In this document: positions 25,624-35,232 of the stretch, piece after piece
How positions within the stretch are numbered: position 1 is the first letter of the stretch
Layout: the number at the start of each line of letters is the position of its first letter
Origin: Parabacteroides faecalis
GTDB lineage: Bacteria > Bacteroidota > Bacteroidia > Bacteroidales > Tannerellaceae
Direction: 5' to 3'
DNA: 40,616 bases
Assembly: GCF_022809355.1 (NCBI RefSeq)
Contig: NZ_JAKZMM010000037.1
Location: forward strand, 1 to 40,616
Translations under genes and position numbers: made by a program
Notes under the pieces: generated by a model
Databases searched by the model: none
What the model saw: only the letters and a program-made list of their open reading frames with translations
Told to the model about the DNA's origin: nothing

Positions 25624-27501
25624 TTATAAGCTAGGACCTTCACCATATTGTGGAGCACCCTGATCTTGCCAAACACGTTCACTATTCAAAACTCCATCAG
25701 CAGAACCGATACTGAAACCTTGAGTTTCATAAGCATTCATTAAAATATCATACATCAAGTCGGTTGGAGAAGGAGCACTCAATACAGTACGACGTGGAAT
25801 TTCAGTAACAGGTAAACCATTAGCCGAATAATCTTCGCGATCCCAAATTGTTGAACCAATTTTAGGAATACCTGCACGGCGGCAAGTTACCCAAGCATCT
25901 ATTGGTGACATCAAGAAATGTAAAGTCTGCTGGATATAGACTTTTTCCAAATCTTCTGTATTATTACCTGTTAGCTGATAAGCTTCGTGAGACATCATGG
26001 TTTCAATTTCGCCTGCCTGCAAATCGATAACTTTTTCATTCGGATCATAGTTATATGTCGTACCGTAATAAGGAATACGATTCAAACTAGCCAAACGATC
26101 ATATTCTTCAACAGAAGCACGCAACGCTGTATTAAAATATTCAGATGCTGTTTGTGGCAGATTAGCTCCTAACAACTTAAATTCAGCCAAATATAAATTA
26201 ACTTCGGCAGTCGTCAGATACATACCAAACCAAGGCATATCATCTACATCTTGAATAACTGCATCTCCAGAAGCAACAGGCAAAGTAAAATCAATACGTC
26301 CATAAACTTGCTCTGTTTGGAACATACTAAACGGCTTGTAGGTATAATTATCATCGTACTTACAATTGATATCATAATTGAACCAATCACCATAAGTACC
26401 AGCCTGTTGACCTGCATTAAATGCTAGAGGCAAACCATGATAACGTACCCAAGGTTCTCCCGGAGCTTTCCAAGATTCAAATTTATATGTACCATCAGAA
26501 CCCACTGTATAGTTAATCTTATCCATAATGTAGGAAGGTACATCACCTTGACGTTTAGCATCAAAGAATAACTGTACAACTTTTGAATTCCAATCGTTCT
26601 TTTGGAATATGAAACGAACACGTGGATCCAGATTGTTCACCATCAAATCAATGATGGACTGAGAACCGGCAGAACTTTGCAAAATACCATTACTCCAATG
26701 GTATACATAATCATTATTTGATGTATTATTAGTAGCTTTATTGAACAAGAAGTCATCAGCTTCACTATTAATATAACCACAAGAAGCATTTGCTACTTCT
26801 TCAGCAATTTGTAAAGCACGAGCTCTATCTTGTGAAATTAAACGAGCTGCAATCTTCAATTTCAATGAATTTGCCAGTTTGGCCCATTTTGCAGCTTGTC
26901 CTCCAAAGACAGGATCCTGTACCGGATCAAACTCTTGTTTTTCTGCCGTCATGAAAGTATTGATATTTTCATCCAACTGCGTCAGCCATAGATCATACAA
27001 ATCAGCAATTCTATCATATTTAGGAGTTAATGTACCTCCATGTAATACCTGAGCTGCTTCCGTATAAGGTATATCTCCAATAAAATCAGAATCGAAAATA
27101 CCCATATAAACACAGAGTACATTCATAGCAGCTTCATACTGAGCATAAGCAGCACTCTCTTCTGGAGTCATTTCAGAACGAACATATTTGATTTCATTCA
27201 AATACTTCAATACACGGATAGAACTACTTGTACTTGTTCCTCCTTCAAATATAGTGGAAGTAACACTTTCTATAGGAACCATGATTTGCATCCAATTATA
27301 AATCTGATTGGCATTATAAAACCAATAGGTATAATCAGAAGGTTCGAATTCCAATACTCCTTGCGAAAATAAATAGCCTACGTTACCTTTTGTCACGGAA
27401 CTTGGATCTACATTTACTTCTGCGAAATCGTCTTGACAACCAGTCATTAGCAAAGAAGAACCTGCTAACAAAAGAGAAGCCATTATTGATATATTTTTCA
27501 T
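25624..27501 (-). CDS. SusD-like lipoprotein (SusD-like_2 type), orphan pair
   Basis: A SusD/RagB-type surface lipoprotein of 625 residues, partner of the SusC-like gene upstream. The lipobox LMTGC places the lipidated Cys at 22. The N-terminal CQDDFAEVNVDPSSV pattern, the sizeable helical middle and the C-terminal VTCRRAGIPKIG and ITEIPRR-like region (VTEIPRRTV) fit the longer SusD-like_2 subfamily (PF12771). The gap from SusC is 29 bp, so the two are cotranscribed. No glycosidase, protease or regulator gene stands next to the pair, so the ligand is unknown. Peptides or host glycans are possible as well as dietary glycans. Confidence 0.92.
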   Translation of the reverse strand: MKNISIMASLLLAGSSLLMTGCQDDFAEVNVDPSSVTKGNVGYLFSQGVLEFEPSDYTYWFYNANQIYNWMQIMVPIESVTSTIFEGGTSTSSSIRVLKYLNEIKYVRSEMTPEESAAYAQYEAAMNVLCVYMGIFDSDFIGDIPYTEAAQVLHGGTLTPKYDRIADLYDLWLTQLDENINTFMTAEKQEFDPVQDPVFGGQAAKWAKLANSLKLKIAARLISQDRARALQIAEEVANASCGYINSEADDFLFNKATNNTSNNDYVYHWSNGILQSSAGSQSIIDLMVNNLDPRVRFIFQKNDWNSKVVQLFFDAKRQGDVPSYIMDKINYTVGSDGTYKFESWKAPGEPWVRYHGLPLAFNAGQQAGTYGDWFNYDINCKYDDNYTYKPFSMFQTEQVYGRIDFTLPVASGDAVIQDVDDMPWFGMYLTTAEVNLYLAEFKLLGANLPQTASEYFNTALRASVEEYDRLASLNRIPYYGTTYNYDPNEKVIDLQAGEIETMMSHEAYQLTGNNTEDLEKVYIQQTLHFLMSPIDAWVTCRRAGIPKIGSTIWDREDYSANGLPVTEIPRRTVLSAPSPTDLMYDILMNAYETQGFSIGSADGVLNSERVWQDQGAPQYGEGPSL

Positions 27502-27530
27502 CTTATATTCTTTATTAATGTGTTATACAA

Positions 27531-30500
27531 TTAGAATCCAACGTTTACTGTAAATGTAAAACTAGAAGTTACACCTGTCAGAGAACGAATACGGAACTCA
27601 GCGGCTGCTGTACCAGATACAGACTCTGGGTTAATGTTGTTAGGCAATGAATTCAATAAATAACCTAAATTATGTGCATTGAATGTCAGAACACAATGTT
27701 TTGCCTTGATCTTTTCATAAGCACTGCTTGGTAAACGATAACTCAAAGAGATATCACGTAAAGCAATATAATTCAACTTATGAACCCAAGAATCATTTAC
27801 AACACCGTAATTACGACCTGCCATCGTCCATGCATTGTTACGGTACGTCCATGCAGAAGCATGAGTTGGTTCTATCTTACCTGCATCAAACAATTCCTGA
27901 TAAGACTGACCAGCATCTGATACACCACCAGAAGTTACAGTATAAATAGATCCATCCGGCTGAGTAATCTGTGTTCCGGCAGGGATAATACCGTTAGGAA
28001 TCACACCATCATTATAGGTTTTTCCGTCGAACGCTGAAGTCCAAGTAATACCTCCGTGACCAGGCATTCCTTTCAAAGATTCTTCCATGAATCCGTAAGC
28101 TGTACCATAACGAGAGTTATAAGAAGCTACATAACCACCGAAACGCATATCCAAAGCTACACTCAAACTCCAATTTTTATAACGTAAAGACGTATTTACC
28201 GAACCTAAGAAATCAGGAACCATAGAACCTATTTCTACAATTTCAGCTTCATTACGTAATAAATGAGAGCGACGTTGTGAATCTGTCCAAACTAACATAG
28301 GCATACCTGATGATTCATCAATTTTCAAATAACTATCTGTCATCAATGTACCATAAGCAGAACCAACTTTCGCCACAGAACCTATACGATAGTTTCCATA
28401 CGTAACATCACCTTGTAAAGAAATATAGTCTGCTACATTTTCGTGTAATTCAATAACCTTATTTATATTCTTTGTCCAAGTAAAGTTCAAATCCCAAGTC
28501 CAATCGTTATTTTCAAAAGGAGTTGTATTCAATGCTAATTCCACACCTTGGTTCTGAATATTACCAGCATTAATCAATTGCTTACTAATACCAGAAATAG
28601 ACGGTACAGCAATTTCCATAATCTGATCTTTTGTATTTTCCTTATAGTAAGTCGCATCTAACCCAATCCGATTATTTAAGAAACGCCAATCCAAACCTAT
28701 TTCCCATGCATTTTTTCGTTCTGGTTTCAAATTTTGATCATACATGGTTGATGGGACAGACAAACCATAATAGTTAGTTCCATTAAGTGTAGATGTATTA
28801 ATAGAATAAGCAGAGTTAATGATATATGGACTTGTATCATTACCTACCTGCGCCCAAGATCCACGAATCTTAGCGAAAGAAATCCATTCTGGCAATTGAT
28901 CACGGAAAGTAGAAGTCAATAACCAAGAACCATTTACAGATGGATAGAAATAAGAGTAAGTACCATGTCCATCTGCATAAACCAATGCAGAAGACCAGTC
29001 ATTACGCCCTGTCACATCCAAGAAAATTTGATCTTTCCAGCTTCCACCCACCTGAAATGCTACAGACATCATTTTCTTACGTCCTTCTATCTTAGCAGAA
29101 TAAGTAGGAGTTTGCTTAGAGTTATTGATAAAATATTGTCCTGGAACAATCAAACCTCCGTTGGTATTCATAGCTTGTGCCTGCTGGAAATTCTCGTAAT
29201 ATTCACCACGTAAGAATCCATTTAATGTCCAATCACCCCATGTCTTATTGAACATAAAATTGGCATTCAAGTTAGTCTGTTCTTTTGTAGTTTGACTAAT
29301 ACCATAATATCCACCTTCATTGGCATATCCTGAACCTAATTGTTTATTTTCGAAGCGAGTATAATAATAATTATAATTACCCTCGACATTGAATTTCAAC
29401 CAGTCAGTTAAATCTGCATTAATTTTTATAGTTGGACGTACAGAAGTTTCTTTCTGGCGATAGTCATTTTCATAAATGCTCCACCAAGTACTCAAACCAG
29501 GCATATTACCCCATTGATCACCATAGCTTGTACTAGCTTGACCTCCGTGCGTACCTTTGTATTTATCACGAGCTGTAGATGGATCATAAGAACGGCTCCA
29601 TACACCACTTGCAAAATTTTCACCCATGTTAATAGGAGAATTTCTAGGAGTAGAATTTGCAAATGACATGCTTGCCTCAAGTCTTACTTTTGAAGTTAAT
29701 TGATGAGTAGCTTTAGCTAAAAGAGATAAACGATCAAATGTATTATTAGGTGTAGTACCACTTGCATGTTTGTAGGATAATGATGTATAGAATGTTGTTT
29801 TTTCGTTACCTCCACTCACAGCTATATTTGTGTTTGAATTGAATCCTTTATTGAATGCCTTTCTAAAGTTATTTTCTACAGCTTGATATGGAACTATACT
29901 ACCATCATAATATTCCACATCACGACCGTCAAAGGCAGGTCCCCATGATAGACCCTGATCATTCAATAAAGAGAACTGACCTGCTGCATTGGTTGGATAC
30001 TGGTTTAAATTGTCATAAACATAATAATTACCATTGGCATCTTTATCTCCATAACCTACAGAACCAGCAATTGTACCATTACCAAATTCATTCTGAAAAG
30101 CAGGGGTTTGTGTAATGGCATCAATACCCAATGTCTGTGAAAAATTAATTCCTAATCCTTGACCAGACTTACCACTTTTCGTTGTAATAACGACTGCACC
30201 ATTTAAACCACGTGAACCATACAAAGCTGTGGCTGCAGCACCTTTCAATACAGATACAGATTCAAAATCATCAGGGTTCAAGTTCTTTAATTCGTTACCG
30301 TAGTCATTTGGATTTGAATCCCAGTCCGGGTTACCTTCTTTAATACCATTATCTAAAATCACTCCATCCACTACATAAATAGGTTGATTGTTTTTACCTA
30401 AAGTAGAAGCACCACGAATTTGAATTTTAGTAGAACCGAACATACCACCATCTGAACCGGAAATTTCAACACCGGCAACCTTTCCTTGCAATGCGGAAAC

Positions 30501-30962
30501 AGGATTAATCAAGTTAGTGTTCAATTCATCACCTTTTAATTCAGTCATAGCATAACCCAGTGATTTTTCTGAACGCTTCATACCCAAAGCTGTTACAACG
30601 ACTTCTTCTAATTGCTCTGAGTCTTCAGCCAATGTAACACTGATACTTGGTTGTCCTGTGTAAGGGATTTCTTGTGTGGCATAACCAATGTAAGAGATTT
30701 GAATGACATCGCCATTCTTCAAGCCTTCCAATGTGAATTTACCGTCTAAGTCGGTAATGTTTCCATTGGTTGTTCCTTTTACGATTACAGATGCTCCGGT
30801 AACCGGACCAAATGAATCAACAACTGTACCTGTGACTTTTCCATCCTGTTGTGAAAAATCAATGCCAGGTTTAACCGGAGCTATTTCTGCATAGATGTTT
30901 CCTGTCAAACTCAATGCAGTAGCCACTAGCAGTAAGCTAATCGATTTAGTTCTTCTAGGCAT
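27531..30962 (-). CDS. SusC/RagA-like TonB-dependent transporter, orphan pair
   Basis: An outer-membrane transporter of 1143 residues. A signal peptide ends near GNIYAE. A carboxypeptidase-regulatory-like domain (about 40-115, with GTTNGNITDLDGKF) is followed by the TonB-box-like EEVVVTALGMKRSEKSLGYA, the plug (GSRGLNGAVVITTKSG at about 250) and a long barrel ending in FTFTVNVGF. The ALGMKR-type TonB box and greater length set it apart from the glucan-locus SusC at 12902, so the two are not recent duplicates. The ATG at 30962 follows a candidate -7 box at 31015. It is paired only with the SusD-like gene and carries no neighbouring sigma/anti-sigma pair. Confidence 0.93.
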   Translation of the reverse strand: MPRRTKSISLLLVATALSLTGNIYAEIAPVKPGIDFSQQDGKVTGTVVDSFGPVTGASVIVKGTTNGNITDLDGKFTLEGLKNGDVIQISYIGYATQEIPYTGQPSISVTLAEDSEQLEEVVVTALGMKRSEKSLGYAMTELKGDELNTNLINPVSALQGKVAGVEISGSDGGMFGSTKIQIRGASTLGKNNQPIYVVDGVILDNGIKEGNPDWDSNPNDYGNELKNLNPDDFESVSVLKGAAATALYGSRGLNGAVVITTKSGKSGQGLGINFSQTLGIDAITQTPAFQNEFGNGTIAGSVGYGDKDANGNYYVYDNLNQYPTNAAGQFSLLNDQGLSWGPAFDGRDVEYYDGSIVPYQAVENNFRKAFNKGFNSNTNIAVSGGNEKTTFYTSLSYKHASGTTPNNTFDRLSLLAKATHQLTSKVRLEASMSFANSTPRNSPINMGENFASGVWSRSYDPSTARDKYKGTHGGQASTSYGDQWGNMPGLSTWWSIYENDYRQKETSVRPTIKINADLTDWLKFNVEGNYNYYYTRFENKQLGSGYANEGGYYGISQTTKEQTNLNANFMFNKTWGDWTLNGFLRGEYYENFQQAQAMNTNGGLIVPGQYFINNSKQTPTYSAKIEGRKKMMSVAFQVGGSWKDQIFLDVTGRNDWSSALVYADGHGTYSYFYPSVNGSWLLTSTFRDQLPEWISFAKIRGSWAQVGNDTSPYIINSAYSINTSTLNGTNYYGLSVPSTMYDQNLKPERKNAWEIGLDWRFLNNRIGLDATYYKENTKDQIMEIAVPSISGISKQLINAGNIQNQGVELALNTTPFENNDWTWDLNFTWTKNINKVIELHENVADYISLQGDVTYGNYRIGSVAKVGSAYGTLMTDSYLKIDESSGMPMLVWTDSQRRSHLLRNEAEIVEIGSMVPDFLGSVNTSLRYKNWSLSVALDMRFGGYVASYNSRYGTAYGFMEESLKGMPGHGGITWTSAFDGKTYNDGVIPNGIIPAGTQITQPDGSIYTVTSGGVSDAGQSYQELFDAGKIEPTHASAWTYRNNAWTMAGRNYGVVNDSWVHKLNYIALRDISLSYRLPSSAYEKIKAKHCVLTFNAHNLGYLLNSLPNNINPESVSGTAAAEFRIRSLTGVTSSFTFTVNVGF

Positions 30963-31339
30963 AATAGATAAATATTACGTTTGTTTATAAAATAGATTGC
31001 TTGATTATCTCGCTCAAATCTAGTTCTAACCAGACTACGTTTAAAACTGCATAAAAGTACAAACTATTTTTATGTTATACGTATGTAATAATGGTTAATT
31101 TTTTGTAATGCCTCCATATTTAACATATAGGTATCTCCATATCTAGTAGTATTATTAATTTTATTAGTTAGTAATAAGCTTTATTTTTTAGAAATATGAA
31201 AGTTTATATGTATTAATAGTGATTATTTATATATAAAATAAACCAAGCAAAATCTTTTTGTATATATAAGAGAAAAATATATACATTTTTGCCACATAGT
31301 TTTAATATACTTTTTATATACAGAAAATATCTACCAATC
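30963..31339. other. AT-rich gap upstream of the orphan SusC gene
   Basis: No gene is visible. On the minus strand TAGATTTG at 31015-31022 is an exact TAnnTTTG -7 box about 53 bp before the SusC start. The -33 region is only T-rich. From about 31060 to 31339 the sequence is very AT-rich with runs of ATATAT, and I see no further structure that I can name. Confidence 0.5.
31015..31022 (-). promoter_or_regulatory. -7 box of the orphan SusC-SusD pair
   Basis: Minus-strand TAGATTTG matches TAnnTTTG. The predicted start near 31008 would give a leader of about 46 bases. The -33 box is degenerate, so this is tentative. Confidence 0.5.
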
Positions 31340-31732
31340 TTATAATCGCTCACAGAATTCAACCTTTTCTGCATTAGGCCCTAAAATGGTAAAGAATTTG
31401 ACACCTTTTTCCCAAAATGGAAGATACTGAACTGAATCATCTAATATATGAAAACCAGCTGTCTTAATTTCTTTATATAATTGATCTATTTCTTTGACAT
31501 CAATAGCCAAATGGTCAATAGCGCCAGAACGTAAAGTTGCTATATGATTCTCGTAAGTTTCGATAATTAAATTTCCAAATTGTAGAAAAGCTACTCTTTC
31601 ATTTGCTTTTTCATTGATTGTCTGATGAGCAATTATAAATCCTAAACGTTGATAAAACGCTATTGTTTTTTCCAAATCGTTTGTTGGAATTCCTATATGT
31701 TGAATTCCTTTCATATACTTTGTTGCATCCAT
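31340..31732 (-). CDS. VOC-superfamily (glyoxalase-like) protein
   Basis: A small cytoplasmic metal-dependent protein of the vicinal oxygen chelate superfamily, about 130 residues. It has the paired beta-alpha-beta-beta-beta modules. QHIGIPTNDLEKTIAFYQRLGF begins the first, with the metal-binding His in HIGI. IDHLAIDV begins the second with another His, and a Glu near the C-terminus (KVEFCE) completes the usual set. The relation is to lactoylglutathione lyase or bleomycin-resistance-like proteins, and the substrate cannot be told. The open frame begins with TTG at 31762. I chose ATG 31732, but ATG 31714 (MKGIQHIG) is equally possible. It stands alone, divergent from the patatin gene. Confidence 0.8.
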   Translation of the reverse strand: MDATKYMKGIQHIGIPTNDLEKTIAFYQRLGFIIAHQTINEKANERVAFLQFGNLIIETYENHIATLRSGAIDHLAIDVKEIDQLYKEIKTAGFHILDDSVQYLPFWEKGVKFFTILGPNAEKVEFCERL

Positions 31733-31834
31733 AATGTTATTGTATTTTAATAATGCCTCCAAATTACATATTATTATCCAAAATAGAATACTTTTCCTTG
31801 CAAATTAACCCAGATTCCTAGCATTTGAATATGA

Positions 31835-31863
31835 TTGTCTTTTCCATGAATGTTGTATATTTG
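31835..31863 (+). promoter_or_regulatory. Promoter of the patatin gene
   Basis: TTG (31835-31837), 18 bp, and TATATTTG (31856-31863) fit the -33 and -7 boxes. The gene starts 27 bp after the -7 box. Confidence 0.65.
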
Positions 31864-31889
31864 CCACACAAATTTCCAAAAAGATTATC

Positions 31890-34088
31890 ATGCGTTTATC
31901 GAAACTTATTTGTTTTCTACTACTCATCCTTTGTTTATGCCCAGAAATACTTCATGCCCGAAAGAAAGTAGGTCTGGTATTAGGTGGTGGCGGTGCAAAA
32001 GGTGTTTCGCATATTGGTGTACTGAAAGTATTGGAAGAAGCAGGAATTCCGATCGATTATATTGCTGGTACAAGCATGGGTGCCATTGTAGGAGGATTAT
32101 ATGCTATCGGTTATTCGGCTACGGAAATAGACAGTATGGTAGCTTCCCAGGACTGGCAATTGTTATTGAGTGACCGTGTCAAACGGGATAATCTGACATT
32201 TCCGGAAAAAGAAAACTCTGAACGGTATGTCATATCTCTTCCTTTTGGTATTGAAAAGAAAGATCGCCTGGTCGGAGGTATGATCAAAGGCCAAAACCTG
32301 CAAAACTTGTTTTCCAATCTGACAATCGGTTATCATGACTCTGTTGATTTTAATTCCTTTCCCATTCCATTTGCTTGTGTAGCTGTTAATTTGGTAGATG
32401 GAAAAGATTTTGTATTCCGAAAAGGCAGCTTACCTATTGCCATGCGGGCAAGTATGGCTATACCGGCTGCTTTTACTCCTGTTAAATTGGATAGTATGGT
32501 ATTGGTTGACGGTGGTTTAAATAATAATTATCCTGCAGATGTGGTTAAAATGATGGGAGCTGATATCATTATCGGTGTTGATTTAGGAACCAGCGACTTG
32601 AAAAACCTTCAGCATTTAAACTCTACAATTGGTGTAGTCGGACAAATTGTTGCCCTACATGGTTATGAAAAGTATGTTCACAATACAGAAATAACAGACT
32701 TATTGATTCGCCCTAACACTTCTCCATACAACTCTGCCAGTTTTACTACGGCAGCATTAGATACATTAATTATGCGTGGAGAGGAAGCAGCTCGTAAACA
32801 ATGGAATGAATTGCTTACTCTTAAAGAGAAGATCGGTAGCGACAGTATTTCTACCAATACGCACTCAAAGGCAATTGTTCTGAAACCTCACGATTCATTC
32901 CTCATCCGGAAAATATATTTTGAGGGAGCGGATCCAAGGAATGAGAAATGGTTGTTACAGATTAGTCAGCTAAAAGAAAACAGCTGGATTTCTCTTCAGA
33001 AATTACATCATGCCATGTCTATCCTGATAGGAACGAATGCTTATTCCAATGTCAGTTATAAACTAACAGGCGAAGATGCCCGCGACTTGCATTTAATTGT
33101 AGAACCCAAATCAGCCAGTGCCGTCAACGTCGGACTTCGATTTGATTCAGAAGAAATCATTGCTGTTTTACTGAATGGAACATTTGATTACCATACGAAA
33201 TTCCATTCCAGGTTTTCTGTTACCGGCCGTGTAGGAAAAAAGACGTACGGCCGTGTGGATTATTCCATCGAACGAAACCCACTGCGGAATCTGAATTTAT
33301 CGTATAAGTTCACTTACCAGGATTTAGATATTTATCACAAGGGAGAAAAATCTCTCAATACAACATTCCGCAACCATTTTGCAGAGTTTTCCTATTCTGA
33401 TATGAACTGGTTAAGCTTTAAAGTACAGACAGGTATCCGATATGAACATTATAACTATAAATCTGTATTAAATAATGGAGATTTACTGGTTGATTTCAAG
33501 CCTCAGAATTTCATCAACTATTTTGTTTCAACCCATTTCGAGACACTCGATCGTAGTTATTATCCCAACCGTGGTGTTTCTCTGAAAGCTAATTATACGG
33601 TCTATACCGACAATTTTGTCGGATATCAAGGTCATACGCCTTTTTCGGCCTTGAGTGCTCATTTCTTATCGGTTATTCCGGTTACCAGCCATTTTAGTTT
33701 TCTACCGGCTTTATACGGACGTGTACTGATTGGACGAGATGCAGCTTTTCCTTACTTGAATGCCATCGGCGGAGAAACGGAAGGTCATTATTTGGACCAT
33801 CAATTACCCTTTGCCGGAATCAATCATGTAGAGTTTCTTGATCATGCCTTTCTTTCTCTTCGACTTCAATTACGGCAACGCATCAGCAACCGACATTATA
33901 TCTCGCTGATAGGAAACTATGGTATTCACGATGACAACTTCTTCAATCTCTTAAAAGGGAACCATCTTTGGGGAGGCAGTTTAGGTTATGCCTACAATAG
34001 TATCTTTGGACCTATGAATGCATCTTTCGGTCTATCCAACAGAGCACAGAAACTCCAGTTTTTCCTGAATCTGGGTTATTATTTCTAA
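31890..34088 (+). CDS. Patatin-like phospholipase with C-terminal Omp85-type barrel (type Vd-like)
   Basis: A 732-residue exported lipase. A signal peptide (1-23) ends LHARK. The patatin domain (about 27-230) has the oxyanion loop GGGGAKG at 32-38, the nucleophile Ser62 in GTSMG and the catalytic Asp207 in DGG. A POTRA-like domain (about 330-410, starting IRKIYFEGADPRNE) and a 16-strand-type barrel to the terminal Phe follow. This order matches type Vd autotransporters such as PlpD and FplA. In those, the lipase domain is carried by its own barrel and can act on membrane phospholipids. Whether the patatin domain here faces outward or stays periplasmic is unknown. It is a single gene whose end lies 7 bp from the convergent transporter gene. 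Confidence 0.92.
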   Translation: MRLSKLICFLLLILCLCPEILHARKKVGLVLGGGGAKGVSHIGVLKVLEEAGIPIDYIAGTSMGAIVGGLYAIGYSATEIDSMVASQDWQLLLSDRVKRDNLTFPEKENSERYVISLPFGIEKKDRLVGGMIKGQNLQNLFSNLTIGYHDSVDFNSFPIPFACVAVNLVDGKDFVFRKGSLPIAMRASMAIPAAFTPVKLDSMVLVDGGLNNNYPADVVKMMGADIIIGVDLGTSDLKNLQHLNSTIGVVGQIVALHGYEKYVHNTEITDLLIRPNTSPYNSASFTTAALDTLIMRGEEAARKQWNELLTLKEKIGSDSISTNTHSKAIVLKPHDSFLIRKIYFEGADPRNEKWLLQISQLKENSWISLQKLHHAMSILIGTNAYSNVSYKLTGEDARDLHLIVEPKSASAVNVGLRFDSEEIIAVLLNGTFDYHTKFHSRFSVTGRVGKKTYGRVDYSIERNPLRNLNLSYKFTYQDLDIYHKGEKSLNTTFRNHFAEFSYSDMNWLSFKVQTGIRYEHYNYKSVLNNGDLLVDFKPQNFINYFVSTHFETLDRSYYPNRGVSLKANYTVYTDNFVGYQGHTPFSALSAHFLSVIPVTSHFSFLPALYGRVLIGRDAAFPYLNAIGGETEGHYLDHQLPFAGINHVEFLDHAFLSLRLQLRQRISNRHYISLIGNYGIHDDNFFNLLKGNHLWGGSLGYAYNSIFGPMNASFGLSNRAQKLQFFLNLGYYF

Positions 34089-34095
34089 GCATGCT

Positions 34096-34647
34096 TTACC
34101 AATATAGTATGATCCCGGCTACTCCGGCCAATAAAATCATCAGAATCGGATGTACTTTAAATTTCCAGGTAAGAATAAAAGCAGCTCCAAAGATCAGGAA
34201 GCTTTTATAGTCAATGAAATTCTCATGATTCATCAGCAATAGAGCAGCTGCGGCAATCAAGCCGACAGTAACCGGACGTAATCCCAAGAAGGCTGCTTCT
34301 ACGTATTTGTTGTTCTTGAACTTGGCAAAGAAATAAGAAATAAACAAGACTAACAGGAATGAAGGCAAACATACGGCGAATGTAGTCAGACATGATCCTA
34401 AAACACTCACAGCTGGAGAATAACCTGCATTATGAATGGCCGTATAACCGATATAGGTAGCACTGTTGATTCCAATCGGTCCGGGTGTCATCTGCGAAAT
34501 AGCCACAATATCTGTAAATTCCTGCAAGGAAATCCATTGGTAACGATCTACCACATCTGCCTGGATCAACGACAACATGGCGTATCCACCACCAAAGCCC
34601 AGGATTCCAATCTTCAAATAAACGTATAATAATTGTAACCAGATCAT
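34096..34647 (-). CDS. Chromate-transporter-family half protein (second of pair)
   Basis: A CHR-family (PF02417) inner-membrane protein of 183 residues, one CHR domain. The N-terminal motif FGGGYAMLSLIQADVV and the Pro-Gly segment SQMTPGPIGINSATYIGY are family signatures. Five or six hydrophobic segments follow. Full-length chromate transporters join two such halves in one chain, while here two short genes lie in tandem, as is common in Bacteroidetes. The two probably assemble as a heterodimer. Chromate or sulfate transport is only the family label. The gene is last in its operon and 46 bp from its partner. Confidence 0.92.
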   Translation of the reverse strand: MIWLQLLYVYLKIGILGFGGGYAMLSLIQADVVDRYQWISLQEFTDIVAISQMTPGPIGINSATYIGYTAIHNAGYSPAVSVLGSCLTTFAVCLPSFLLVLFISYFFAKFKNNKYVEAAFLGLRPVTVGLIAAAALLLMNHENFIDYKSFLIFGAAFILTWKFKVHPILMILLAGVAGIILYW

Positions 34648-34693
34648 AAGTTTTCAGTTTGTAAGTTTATCGGTTTACAAGTTTTTGAGTTTC

Positions 34694-35230
34694 TCACTTG
34701 CTTAACTTTTTAATCTTTAATCCATAATATAAACCACCGGCTATAGCTGCCAGTATTACCCAAGCCGGAGAAATACCTCCCAGCCAAATCAGCAAGGCAA
34801 CAACTATAGGGATAACTAATTGCTTATATGAAAGCTTGATAGAACGGGCAGTTGTCAAACAAGGTACAGCAATCAAGGCGACTACCGCCGGACGTAATCC
34901 TTTAAAGGCTTTTTCTATCCATTCGTTGTCCCGTACATGTGTAAAGAACAAAGCAATAGCCAAGATGATCAGAAAAGAAGGAAGTACAGTACCTAAGGCA
35001 CAACAAATAGCTCCTAAGGTTTTACGCAATTTATATCCTACAAAGATGGATATATTCACGGCAAAAATACCGGGTAAAGACTGCGTAACAGCAAAGACGT
35101 CGATGAAGTCTTCCTTTGTCATCCATCCACGATCCACTACTTCCCGCTGAATCAGCGGCAGCATGGCATAACCACCTCCGATGGTAAATGTTCCAATCTT
35201 GACAAACGTCAGAAATAATGTCCAGTACAT
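34694..35230 (-). CDS. Chromate-transporter-family half protein (first of pair)
   Basis: The first of the two CHR genes, 178 residues, with IGGGYAMLPLIQREVV near the N-terminus and VTQSLPGIFAVNISIFVGYK, which aligns with the Pro-Gly segment of its neighbour. The rest is hydrophobic with five or six membrane segments and a short basic end KLKIKKLSK-like (LKIKKLSK). It starts 2 bp after the S41 protease stop, so it is in the same transcript. Its sequence has diverged from that of the partner, which suggests an old duplication and division of roles. Confidence 0.92.
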   Translation of the reverse strand: MYWTLFLTFVKIGTFTIGGGYAMLPLIQREVVDRGWMTKEDFIDVFAVTQSLPGIFAVNISIFVGYKLRKTLGAICCALGTVLPSFLIILAIALFFTHVRDNEWIEKAFKGLRPAVVALIAVPCLTTARSIKLSYKQLVIPIVVALLIWLGGISPAWVILAAIAGGLYYGLKIKKLSK

Positions 35231-35232
35231 TA

